Source: Streptomyces olivaceoviridis
GTDB lineage: Bacteria > Actinomycetota > Actinomycetes > Streptomycetales > Streptomycetaceae
Direction: 5' to 3'
Assembly: GCF_014650115.1 (NCBI RefSeq)
Contig: NZ_BMUI01000003.1
Location: 310,001-374,000, forward strand
Length of the DNA: 64,000 nucleotides
The first letter of the stretch is position 1. Every line of letters begins with the position of its first letter. The notes under the pieces were generated by a model. It did no database searches. It worked only from the letters and a program-made list of their open reading frames with translations, and was not told the DNA's origin. Position numbers and translations under genes: made by a program. Positions 41,999-49,335 of this stretch are shown piece by piece.

Positions 41999-42754
41999 AT
42001 GAGCGACGGCACGCCTGCCGACCTGTTCTTCGACGCCGCCATCGGCCTGCTGCAACGGGTCCGCGACGAGGAGGCCGGGGCGATCACCGCGGCCGGCACC
42101 CTGCTCGCCGACACCGTCGCGGCCGGCGGCCGGCTGTTCGCATTCGGCGCCGGGCACTCCTCCCTGGCCGCCCAGGACGTCGTCTACCGCGCGGGCGGCC
42201 TGGCCCTGATGAACCTGCTCGCCGTCCCCGGGGTCGTCGGCGTCGACGTCACCCCGGCGACCCTCGGGTCCGCCCTCGAACGCGTGGACGGTCTCGCGAG
42301 CGCCGTCCTGGAGACGTCGCCACTGCGCGCCGGTGACGCCCTCGTGATCATCTCCCTGTCCGGCCGCAACGCGCTGCCCGTGGAGATGGCCCTCACCGCC
42401 CGCTCCCTCGGCGTGAAGGTCATCGGCGTCACCTCGGTGGCGTACGCCTCGGAGACGACGTCCCGGCACTCCTCCGGCACCTTCCTCAAGGACCACTGCG
42501 ACGTCGTCCTCGACTCGAAGATCGCCGTCGGGGACGCGGAACTCACCCTCGACACCATCCCGGCGCCCTTCGCCCCCGCGTCCACGGTCGTCACCAGCGC
42601 CCTGATGCAGGCCGTCATGGCGACCACCGCCGCCACCCTCGCCGACCGCGGCATCGAACCCCCGCTGCTGCGCTCCGGCAACGTCGACGGCGGCCACGAG
42701 TGGAACGGCCGGGTGATGACGGAGTACGGCGACCGGATCTTCTACCGGCACTGA
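41999..42754 (+). CDS. SIS-domain sugar-phosphate-binding protein
   Basis: 251 residues. One SIS domain: GRLFAFGAGHSSLAAQDVVYRAGG (phosphosugar loop, about 44-67), DALVIISLSGRNALPVEMALTARSLG (about 113-138), ESS-like segment SETTSRHSSGTFLKDHCDVVLDS. It resembles the UPF0309/N-acetylglucosamine-6-phosphate-associated group (YckK-like) rather than GlmS. A DasR-like site in its promoter suggests a role in amino-sugar metabolism. ATG start after GAAGGGG. It diverges from dmdR1, 291 bases away. Confidence 0.88.
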   Translation: MSDGTPADLFFDAAIGLLQRVRDEEAGAITAAGTLLADTVAAGGRLFAFGAGHSSLAAQDVVYRAGGLALMNLLAVPGVVGVDVTPATLGSALERVDGLASAVLETSPLRAGDALVIISLSGRNALPVEMALTARSLGVKVIGVTSVAYASETTSRHSSGTFLKDHCDVVLDSKIAVGDAELTLDTIPAPFAPASTVVTSALMQAVMATTAATLADRGIEPPLLRSGNVDGGHEWNGRVMTEYGDRIFYRH

Positions 42755-42781
42755 CCACGCACCGGGAACGCCCCGCGCCCG

Positions 42782-44194
42782 TCAGGGTGCCCGCTTCTCC
42801 GGGCGGTCGCGCAGCGTCTCCGCCAGGTCGAGTGCCGTTGCGATCCGTACGGCCACGTCCTCCGCGTACGCCGTGTCGGACCGTTCGAAGCGGCTGCGGC
42901 CGGAACCGCGCAGGAACGTCACGACGCCCAGCGTCCGGCCCCGGCTGCGCAGCACCACGCACAGCGCGTGCACCGCGTCGCCGGGCCACTGGCGCTCCAG
43001 TGCCCATTCCCGCGCCCGCTGGGCGGAGACCGATCCGGCGTCCGCGCGCACGGTGCCGCCCCGCTCCACGCACTGGAGCGCCGGGTGGCCCTCCGGATAG
43101 CGCAGGGGAAGCCCGGCCGCGCCCGTGAGCAGGCTCGGGCCCGGCGCCCCGGCGGGCGTGGCCGCGAGCCGTACCAGCCGGACGGGACCCGGGTCGTCCG
43201 TACCCTCGGCGCGCGGGCGGTCCGCCACCCGGTCGACGAGGGCGTGGTCGGCGAAGCCGGCGAGGGCGAAGTCCAGGTGGACGGTGGCCGCCTCCGCCGG
43301 GTCCTCGCACTCGGCCGCGGCCCGTGCCGCCCGGTGCAGCTGGTTGGTCCGGAACCGCAGCAGGGCCGCCTCCTGCTCGCCCTGCTTGGCCTCGGTGACG
43401 TCCACGAACAGCCACCCCACCCCAAGCGGCACCGGCTCCTCGGCGAGCGGTGAGGCCAGCCGCAGGAACCCGCTGCGCCAGCAGCGCCGCTTCTCGCCCT
43501 CGGGGGCGCGGACGGTCACCCACATATCGGCGGGGGCCGGCGGCGCGCCCTCGGCCAGGACGTGGGTCAGCGCGCCCTCCAGTTCCTCCACGCCCTGCGC
43601 GAGCAGTTCGCCCAGCGGACGTCCCAGTACGGACGTGCGCCCCACCCCCAGCGCCCGCGCCGCGTGCGCGTTCACCACGGCGGGCCGCAGGTCGGCGTCG
43701 ACCAGGACGACTCCCCAGGACGCGTCCTCGAACAGCGCCTCGCTCAGCGCGATCGACCGCTCCAGGTCGATCTGCGCGTGCACCTCGCTGAACGCGCAGT
43801 ACACCCCAGCGGGCCTCCCGTCGGGTCCGCGTACGGCGGCCGACTGCGTCCGCACGAGCACCCGCCCGCCGCCCTTGGTGACCAGCGCGAACTCGTGCAC
43901 CTGCCGGCCCGGCCCCCGCATCGCCGACATCAGCCGCGCCTGCACCTCCTCGGCGTCGGCGCTGCGCACCGCCCAGCCGGCGAACCCGTGCCGCCCGACG
44001 GCCTCGGCGGCCGTCCAGCCGAGGATCCGCTCGGCCTCCCGGTTCCAGTGGGTCACGACCCCGTCGGCGTCGAAGGCGCACAGCGCCGCGTCCATGCCGT
44101 CGAGCAGCGCGGCGAGCAGATCGGAGCCGCCGGACTCACCGGGCTCGTCCGGCCCCAGTTCATCAGTGGCCCCACTCCGCCGCGAAGCACTCAC
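42782..44194 (-). CDS. PAS-PAS-GAF sensor protein without an output domain
   Basis: 470 residues. PAS 1 about 30-140 (LLAALLDGMDAALCAFDADGVVTHWNREAERILGWTAAEAVGR), PAS 2 about 155-275 (LFEDASWGVVLVDADLRPAVVNAHAARALGVGRTSVLGRPLGEL), GAF-like domain about 295-460 (HALCVVLRSRGRTLGVVTFLRG). In Streptomyces such modules normally sit before an SpoIIE-type PP2C phosphatase; here the protein ends after GAF, so it may be a truncated sensor or act through partners. GTG start 5 bases after AGGGGG. Cytoplasmic. Confidence 0.82.
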   Translation of the reverse strand: MSASRRSGATDELGPDEPGESGGSDLLAALLDGMDAALCAFDADGVVTHWNREAERILGWTAAEAVGRHGFAGWAVRSADAEEVQARLMSAMRGPGRQVHEFALVTKGGGRVLVRTQSAAVRGPDGRPAGVYCAFSEVHAQIDLERSIALSEALFEDASWGVVLVDADLRPAVVNAHAARALGVGRTSVLGRPLGELLAQGVEELEGALTHVLAEGAPPAPADMWVTVRAPEGEKRRCWRSGFLRLASPLAEEPVPLGVGWLFVDVTEAKQGEQEAALLRFRTNQLHRAARAAAECEDPAEAATVHLDFALAGFADHALVDRVADRPRAEGTDDPGPVRLVRLAATPAGAPGPSLLTGAAGLPLRYPEGHPALQCVERGGTVRADAGSVSAQRAREWALERQWPGDAVHALCVVLRSRGRTLGVVTFLRGSGRSRFERSDTAYAEDVAVRIATALDLAETLRDRPEKRAP

Positions 44195-44412
44195 CTGGAC
44201 CCCCTGGAGACCGCGTCCGCGCACGCACGGCGCTCGGTTCGCTCACTGCCCTTCATTCAACTGGAACGTGACACACCCCACACCCTGTTCCCGCAAGTTT
44301 GCGGAGATCAATGCCCCCGTCCACGCCCCGGGCCGCCCGATGGGCCCGTTCTCGTCGACCGCCGTCCACGAGTGGTCGGAGTGGGCGGAGAACCGGCGGG
44401 TGAAAAAACCGG

Positions 44413-44441
44413 TTGAGTCCGTCGCGGGGGCTTCCTAGGGT
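44413..44441 (+). promoter_or_regulatory. HrdB-type promoter
   Basis: TTGAGT (44413-44418), 17-base spacer, TAGGGT (44436-44441), matching the Streptomyces housekeeping consensus TTGACN / TAGRRT. Expected start near 44448, before the ribosome site of the small frame. Upstream, 44195-44412 shows nothing else recognisable. Confidence 0.7.
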
Positions 44442-44474
44442 GTCGGTTACACGAGAAGGGAGGTGGTTCGGCAG

Positions 44475-44513
44475 ATGTATGAGAACCGGACGCGTGAGGT
44501 GGCTGCGGGCTAG
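44475..44513 (+). CDS. 12-residue leader-like reading frame MYENRTREVAAG
   Basis: ATG with a strong ribosome site (AAGGGAGGTGG, 8 bases before) directly under an HrdB-type promoter; 13 codons including TAG. Product MYENRTREVAAG. Such placement is typical of a translated leader or a short regulatory peptide. No long gene follows on this strand until the citrate synthase 1 kb away, so it is not an obvious attenuator of a known gene. Confidence 0.5.
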   Translation: MYENRTREVAAG

Positions 44514-44593
44514 GGCCCGTCACCACACCATGTGCGGTGCCGGACCAGCGCGCGAACCGTGCGTGCAGCCGGCCCAATCCCAAGCAGTCACCC

Positions 44594-44653
44594 GACCCGC
44601 GGGCTGCCGGTACGTCCGGCCGGCTCCTCCTTGAGGAACCCAGCCCGCGGGTC
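44594..44653 (+). ncRNA. Possible structured RNA end or terminator with perfect 13-bp arms
   Basis: GACCCGCGGGCTG (44594-44606) and CAGCCCGCGGGTC (44641-44653) are perfectly complementary across 34 bases that contain two small hairpins (CCGG...CCGG and CCTC-CTT-GAGG). Transcribed from the promoter at 44413 this gives an RNA of about 200 nt. Nature (stable RNA or complex terminator) unknown. Confidence 0.45.
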
Positions 44654-44688
44654 GTCTGCGTTCTCGCCCGCCCCCTCCGGGCCCCCGG

Positions 44689-45375
44689 TCAGGGGCTGAG
44701 GCGTTCGACCTTCCAGGTGCCGTCCGGCTGGGCGACGTAGCGCAGGCGGTCGTGCAGGCGGTTCTCGCGGCCCTGCCAGAACTCGATCGTCTCCGGGGTG
44801 ACGCGGAAGCCGCCCCAGTGCGGGGGGACCGGGACCTGTTCGTCCTCCGGGTAGCGGGCTTCGAGCGCGGCGTAGGCCGTGTCCAGCTCCGTGCGGGAGG
44901 CGATCACCGTGGACTGGGCGCTGGCCCAGGCGCCCAACCGGGAGCCGTGCGGGCGGGTGCGGAAGTAGGCGGCGGTCTCCTCGCGGCCGGTGCGCCGGGC
45001 GGTGCCGGTGACGATGACCTGGCGGGCCAGCGGGTGCCAGGGGAAGAGCAGCGAGACGTGCGGGTTCTCCGCCAGATCACGGCCCTTGCGGGAGTCGTAG
45101 TTGGTGAAGAAGACGAAGCCCTCGGTGTCGTACTGCTTCATCAGCACCGTGCGTGAGCTGGGGCGGCCCTCGGCGTCCGCCGTGGAGACGACCATGGCGT
45201 TGGGCTCGTAGAGCGTGCCGTGCAGGGCCGCGCGGGCGGCGTCCTCGAACCACCGGGTGAACTGGTCCATCGGATGGGTGGCGAGATCCTGTTCGGCGAG
45301 GCCGTCGGCCCGGTACTGCTTGCGCATGGCGGCGGGATCGAGGACGGGATCCAGGAGCGGGTCACGGTCGGTCAC
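44689..45375 (-). CDS. pdxH: Pyridoxamine 5'-phosphate oxidase
   Basis: 228 residues, full Pdx[28 protein letters not shown] motif [33 protein letters not shown] and the C-terminal PLP-contact [16 protein letters not shown]. Converts PNP/PMP to PLP with O2. The GTG giving [11 protein letters not shown] is chosen; upstream in-frame starts would add a non-conserved extension. Divergent from a citrate synthase gene, 176 bases apart. This is the canonical copy; a diverged paralogue lies at 6955. Confidence 0.93.
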   Translation of the reverse strand: MTDRDPLLDPVLDPAAMRKQYRADGLAEQDLATHPMDQFTRWFEDAARAALHGTLYEPNAMVVSTADAEGRPSSRTVLMKQYDTEGFVFFTNYDSRKGRDLAENPHVSLLFPWHPLARQVIVTGTARRTGREETAAYFRTRPHGSRLGAWASAQSTVIASRTELDTAYAALEARYPEDEQVPVPPHWGGFRVTPETIEFWQGRENRLHDRLRYVAQPDGTWKVERLSP

Positions 45376-45551
45376 GCGGTCATCTTGCCGTATCGAACGG
45401 GTATGGCACTCAGTGTCGTGTGGTATCCCCAACTGTGGCACCGGGGGTTATCGTGCTGCTCCCTTTGCGGTTGGGTTGACCACGGGTGACCACCGGCAGA
45501 TCGGGGCATCACCGGGGTGACCGCCGCCCACACATCACGAGGAGCCGCCTG

Positions 45552-46652
45552 ATGTCCGATTTCGTACCCGGGCTCGAAGGGGTCATCGCGTTCGAGACGG
45601 AGATCGCCGAACCGGACAAGGAGGGCGGCGCCCTGCGCTACCGGGGCGTCGACATCGAGGACCTGGTCGGCCACGTCTCCTTCGGGAACGTGTGGGGACT
45701 TCTGGTCGACGGCGCCTTCAACCCCGGCCTGCCGCCCGCCGAGCCGTTCCCGATCCCCGTCCACTCCGGTGACATCCGCGTGGACGTCCAGTCGGCGCTC
45801 GCCATGCTCGCCCCCGTGTGGGGGCTGCGGCCCCTGCTCGACATCGACGAGGGGCAGGCCCGGGAGGACCTGGCGCGGGCCGCCGTCATGGCCCTGTCGT
45901 ACGTCGCCCAGTCCGCGCGCGGCCAGGGGCTGCCGATGGTGCCGCAGCGCGAGATCGACAAGGCGAACTCGGTGGTGGAACGGTTCATGATCCGGTGGCG
46001 GGGCGAGCCGGACCCCAAGCACGTGGCGGCCGTGGACGCCTACTGGACCTCCGCCGCCGAGCACGGCATGAACGCGTCCACCTTCACCGCCCGGGTCATC
46101 GCCTCCACCGGCGCGGACGTCGCCGCCGCGCTGTCCGGCGCGGTGGGTGCGATGTCCGGGCCGCTGCACGGCGGCGCGCCCTCGCGCGTGCTCGGGATGA
46201 TCGAGGAGATCGAGCGCACGGGGGACGCGGAGGCGTACGTCAAGCGGACGCTCGACCGGGGCGAGCGGCTGATGGGGTTCGGGCACCGGGTCTACCGGGC
46301 CGAGGACCCCCGGGCCCGGGTGCTGCGGCGCACGGCCCGTGAGCTGGGCGCCCCGCGGTTCGAGGTCGCCGAGGCGCTGGAGAAGGCCGCGCTGGAGGAG
46401 CTGCACAACCGGCGGCCGGACCGGGTGCTCGCCACCAACGTGGAGTTCTGGGCCGCGATCATGCTGGACTTCGCCGAGGTGCCGGCGCACATGTTCACGT
46501 CGATGTTCACGTGCGCCCGTACAGCCGGGTGGTCGGCGCACATCCTTGAGCAGAAGCGGACGGGGCGGCTGGTGCGGCCTTCCGCCCGGTACGTGGGTCC
46601 GGGGCCGCGCAGCCCGCGGGACATCGAGGGGTTCGCGGACATCGCCCACTGA
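45552..46652 (+). CDS. Citrate synthase (2-type, short)
   Basis: 366 residues. Begins with SDFVPGLEGVIAFETEIAEPDKEGGALRYRGVDIEDLVG; catalytic residues in GPLHGGAPSRVLGM (first His), MGFGHRVYRAEDPRARVLRRTA (second His) and a DFAEVP segment (Asp). Joins acetyl-CoA and oxaloacetate. A paralogue to the main CitA of the genus. The start ATG follows AGGAGCCGCCTG. It is not clear whether it works in the main TCA cycle or in a methylcitrate-like reaction. Confidence 0.92.
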   Translation: MSDFVPGLEGVIAFETEIAEPDKEGGALRYRGVDIEDLVGHVSFGNVWGLLVDGAFNPGLPPAEPFPIPVHSGDIRVDVQSALAMLAPVWGLRPLLDIDEGQAREDLARAAVMALSYVAQSARGQGLPMVPQREIDKANSVVERFMIRWRGEPDPKHVAAVDAYWTSAAEHGMNASTFTARVIASTGADVAAALSGAVGAMSGPLHGGAPSRVLGMIEEIERTGDAEAYVKRTLDRGERLMGFGHRVYRAEDPRARVLRRTARELGAPRFEVAEALEKAALEELHNRRPDRVLATNVEFWAAIMLDFAEVPAHMFTSMFTCARTAGWSAHILEQKRTGRLVRPSARYVGPGPRSPRDIEGFADIAH

Positions 46653-46663
46653 GAGGGGTGCCC

Positions 46664-46696
46664 GGGGCGCGGGTGCGTCGTGACCGCCCGCGCCCC
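46664..46696. terminator. Bidirectional terminator
   Basis: GGGGCGCGGG (46664-46673) and CCCGCGCCCC (46687-46696), 10-bp stem with 13-base loop, between the converging citrate synthase and oxygenase genes. Confidence 0.7.
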
Positions 46697-46708
46697 TGGG
46701 CCGGCTGC

Positions 46709-47734
46709 TCACGCCGGCGTCAGCAGGCTCCCGTGGTGCCTCCGCGCCACCAGCGGGTGGGCCCTCAGCTTGCCCTTCAGTTCGTTGTAGCCGTACTCGG
46801 CGTACAGGGGGTTCGTCGGGTCCGTCGTGATGCCGGGCGCCTCGGCCGCGTGCGGGAAGGGGAGCGGCTCGATCCGCGCGTCCAGGCGGGGGTTGTAGAA
46901 GAACGGGACCGAGAAGCGCTCGGTGGCCCCGGGCGGGCTGACGACCCGGTGGTTGGTGGCCAGGAGGTAGCCGTTGGTGGCGACCTCCAGGAGTTCGCCG
47001 AGGTTGACGACGAACGCGCCCTCGATGGGCGGGACGTCGTGGAAGCGGCCGTCCTCGCGCTGGACCTGGAGGCCGCCGACCGTGTCCTGGAGGAGCAGGG
47101 TCAGGAAGCCGTAGTCCTTGTGGGCGCCGACGCCCTGGCCGGTGCCGTCGTCCGCGCTGCCGGGGTAGCGGACGAGCTTGAGGTGCGGGTGGGCGCGGTC
47201 GCCGAAGACCGGGTCGTAGAAGCCGGCCGGGGCGCCGATGGCGGTCAGCAGTTCCCGCAGGAGCCGGTGGGCGACCCCGCTCAGCTTGTCGATCCAGGCC
47301 AGGGCGGCCGTGCGGAGTCCGGGCAGCGCGGCCGGCCACTGGTTGGGGCCCTGGAGCCACCAGTACGGCGGCTCGCCGGGGCCGGGGACGCGGGCGGGGC
47401 GTTCGGCGCCGATGTCGAGCTGGTCGCGCCAGTCGCGGGCGCCGCCGGTGCGCTCGTCGCCGGTGCGGGTGTAGCCCCGGAAGTGCGGGGAGCCGACGTT
47501 GTCCAGGGCGAGCCGGTCGGCCTCGGGGAGGGCGAAGAAGGCGCGCATGGCGGTGAGCAGCGCGTCGGTCTCGGCCCGGGTCACGCCGTGGCCGACGAGC
47601 TGGAAGAAACCGACGTCGTGGGCGGCGCCGTGCAGCTGGGCGTGGAGCAGGGCGCGGGCCCGCGGGTCGCCGTCGGCGGCCGACAGGTCGATGATCGGGA
47701 GCTGGTCGTACGACGTCACTGTGCGCGTGGTCAT
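46709..47734 (-). CDS. 2-oxoglutarate/Fe(II)-dependent oxygenase (IPNS-like)
   Basis: 341 residues of the isopenicillin-N-synthase superfamily: N-terminal LPIIDLSAADGDPRARALLHAQL, HDVGFFQLVGHGV, metal motif GAHKDYGFLTLLLQD (HxD, about residue 200), second His in LATNHRVVSPPGATERFSVPFFYNP, with the RFS segment for 2-oxoglutarate. Substrate unknown. ATG start giving MTTRTVTSYDQ. The 261-base region before it holds an attenuator-like leader peptide and hairpin, suggesting control by cysteine or sulfur supply. Confidence 0.9.
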   Translation of the reverse strand: MTTRTVTSYDQLPIIDLSAADGDPRARALLHAQLHGAAHDVGFFQLVGHGVTRAETDALLTAMRAFFALPEADRLALDNVGSPHFRGYTRTGDERTGGARDWRDQLDIGAERPARVPGPGEPPYWWLQGPNQWPAALPGLRTAALAWIDKLSGVAHRLLRELLTAIGAPAGFYDPVFGDRAHPHLKLVRYPGSADDGTGQGVGAHKDYGFLTLLLQDTVGGLQVQREDGRFHDVPPIEGAFVVNLGELLEVATNGYLLATNHRVVSPPGATERFSVPFFYNPRLDARIEPLPFPHAAEAPGITTDPTNPLYAEYGYNELKGKLRAHPLVARRHHGSLLTPA

Positions 47735-47756
47735 GATGCGTCCGCGGGGTGTACGG

Positions 47757-47799
47757 GGCACGGGTGACCGCCGAGGGGTGGTGGCGGCCCCCGGGTGCC
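47757..47799 (-). promoter_or_regulatory. Hairpin between leader peptide and oxygenase gene
   Basis: Outer arms GGCAC / GTGCC (47757-47761, 47795-47799) and inner arms CCGCC / GGCGG (47768-47772, 47783-47787). A candidate attenuator structure, 23 bases before the oxygenase start on the minus strand. Confidence 0.45.
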
Positions 47800-47831
47800 G
47801 GAAAAGGGAGGAAGCAAGAGAAGGGGGCTGG

Positions 47832-47903
47832 TCAGGCGGAGAGGTGCCGACAGCCCATGCTCGTGACGCGCACGTAGTCCACGTGGCGGCGGCGAACGAG
47901 CAT
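47832..47903 (-). CDS. Cysteine-type attenuator leader peptide
   Basis: 23 residues: MLVRRRHVDYVRVTSMGCRH followed by LSA. The pattern R-R-R-H-V-D-x-x-R-V-x-S-x-x-C-R recurs in short leader peptides upstream of sulfur-related genes in Streptomyces as I remember it. An alternative ATG 3 codons earlier lies 6 bases after TACCCT, the spacing of a leaderless promoter. Located 98 bases before the 2-oxoglutarate oxygenase gene. Confidence 0.7.
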   Translation of the reverse strand: MLVRRRHVDYVRVTSMGCRHLSA

Positions 47904-47995
47904 CGGAAGCATGGGCCAAGGGTAACGCGCCCCCACGGTGGCCCCCGGCACGATCCCGGCCCCGGTACGCCGGACCGGTGCGGCCCGGCCCGGCC

Positions 47996-48592
47996 TCAGC
48001 CCAGCGCCTCCTCCAGCAGCGCCGCCCACTGGGCGACGACCCGTTCGCGGCGGGCGGTGTCGTCGGTGAGGAGGTTGGCGAGGCCCAGGCCCCGGGCCAT
48101 GTCCAGCAGACCCTGGACGGTTTCACGGACGCCGGGGCGGGACTCGTCGGCGCCCAGGAGGTCGACGGCGATGCGGTGGGTCTCGCGGCCGACCCGGGCC
48201 TCCAACTCGGTCACGCGCGGACGCAGTTGTGCCTCGTCGGAGGCGGCGACCCACAGGTGCAGGGCGGCCCGGAACAGGGGGCCGGTGTAGAGGTCGACCA
48301 GGGCGGACACGACGGCCCGGCGGTCGGCGGCGCCGTCCGGGAACAGGGCCCGCAGCGCGAGGGAGCGTTCCTCGGAGACGTACTCGACGGCGGCGGTGAA
48401 GAGGTCTTCCCTGGTCGGGAAGTGGTGCTGGGCGGCGCCCCGGGAGACACCGGCCCGCTCGGCCACGACGGCGACCGTGGAGCCCGCCCAGCCGCGCTCG
48501 GCGAGGCAGGCCACGGCGGCTTCCAGGAGCCGCTGCCGGGTGGCCCGGCTGCGGTCCTGCTTGGGCACGCGTTCCCGTTCCGTCGTGCTCAC
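47996..48592 (-). CDS. TetR-family regulator at the end of the acyl-CoA operon
   Basis: 198 residues. Helix-turn-helix domain at about 10-65 (RSRATRQRLLEAAVACLAERG, VAVVAERAGVSRGAAQHHFPTREDLF) and a helical ligand domain. Its GTG overlaps the hydratase stop (GTGA), so it is co-translated as the last gene of the eight-gene unit; the likely operator is the CAAGCGTGCTTG palindrome at 58089-58100. An ATG 3 codons upstream is also possible. Effector probably an acyl-CoA of the pathway. Confidence 0.88.
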   Translation of the reverse strand: MSTTERERVPKQDRSRATRQRLLEAAVACLAERGWAGSTVAVVAERAGVSRGAAQHHFPTREDLFTAAVEYVSEERSLALRALFPDGAADRRAVVSALVDLYTGPLFRAALHLWVAASDEAQLRPRVTELEARVGRETHRIAVDLLGADESRPGVRETVQGLLDMARGLGLANLLTDDTARRERVVAQWAALLEEALG

Positions 48593-49335
48593 ACCACCCA
48601 TGCCGCATCACGTCTTTCCAGGAAGGCCGTCATCCCCTCCCGGGCCCGGGGGGAGGAGAACAGCCGGGCCGAGAGCGCGGTCAGCTCGGCCGCGTCCCGG
48701 TCGAATGTCTCCAGCACCCTAGCCGTGAGCAGCCGTTTCGTCTCGGCCAGGGCCTGCGGGGAGGAGCGGCGCAGGCCGTCCAGGACGGGGGCCAGGGCGT
48801 CGTCGACGTCGTCCGCCGTCGCCGTCAGCAGGCCCAGGCGCACGGCCTCGGCCGGGTCGAAGCGCTCGCCGGTGAGGTAGTAGCGGGCCAGGGCGCGGGG
48901 GTCGGTGCGCGGGATCACCGGCAGGGAGATCACGGCGGGGGCGACGCCGATGCGCACCTCGGTGAAGGCGAAGGTGGCGTCGGTGGAGGCGGCGGCGATG
49001 TCGCAGGCGGCGAGCAGGCCGAGGCCGCCGGCGCGGACATGGCCGGTGACACGGGCGACGACGGGTTGCGGCAGCTCCACGATCTGCCGGAGCAGGGCCA
49101 CCAGGGCGTCGGGGTCGGGCGGGTCGCGCAGGTCGGCGCCGGCGCAGAACGTCGTACCGGTGTGGGTGAGGACCACGGCCCGTACGTCCGGGTCCTCGCC
49201 GCAGTCGGTCAGCGCCGCGGCGAGTTCCGTGACGAGTGCGGCGGACAGGGCGTTGCGCGTGCCGGTGGAGTCCAGGCTGAGGGTCTCGACGGCACGCGCG
49301 CGCGTGCGCCCGATCAGTGCGGTCGGGTCCGTCAT
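48589..49335 (-). CDS. Enoyl-CoA hydratase/isomerase
   Basis: 248 residues, crotonase fold: ALSAALVTELAAALTD, HTGTTFCAGADLRDPP, GHVRAGGLGLLAACDIAAAS and FTEVRIGVAPAVISLPVIPR. Catalytic residues at the second position (VGxAxA-type IGVAP) lack the usual Glu pair, so an isomerase or methylglutaconyl-type reaction is possible. ATG start after AGGGAGC, overlapping the ligase stop. Corresponds to S. coelicolor SCO4384 by synteny (memory). Confidence 0.87.
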   Translation of the reverse strand: MTDPTALIGRTRARAVETLSLDSTGTRNALSAALVTELAAALTDCGEDPDVRAVVLTHTGTTFCAGADLRDPPDPDALVALLRQIVELPQPVVARVTGHVRAGGLGLLAACDIAAASTDATFAFTEVRIGVAPAVISLPVIPRTDPRALARYYLTGERFDPAEAVRLGLLTATADDVDDALAPVLDGLRRSSPQALAETKRLLTARVLETFDRDAAELTALSARLFSSPRAREGMTAFLERRDAAWVV

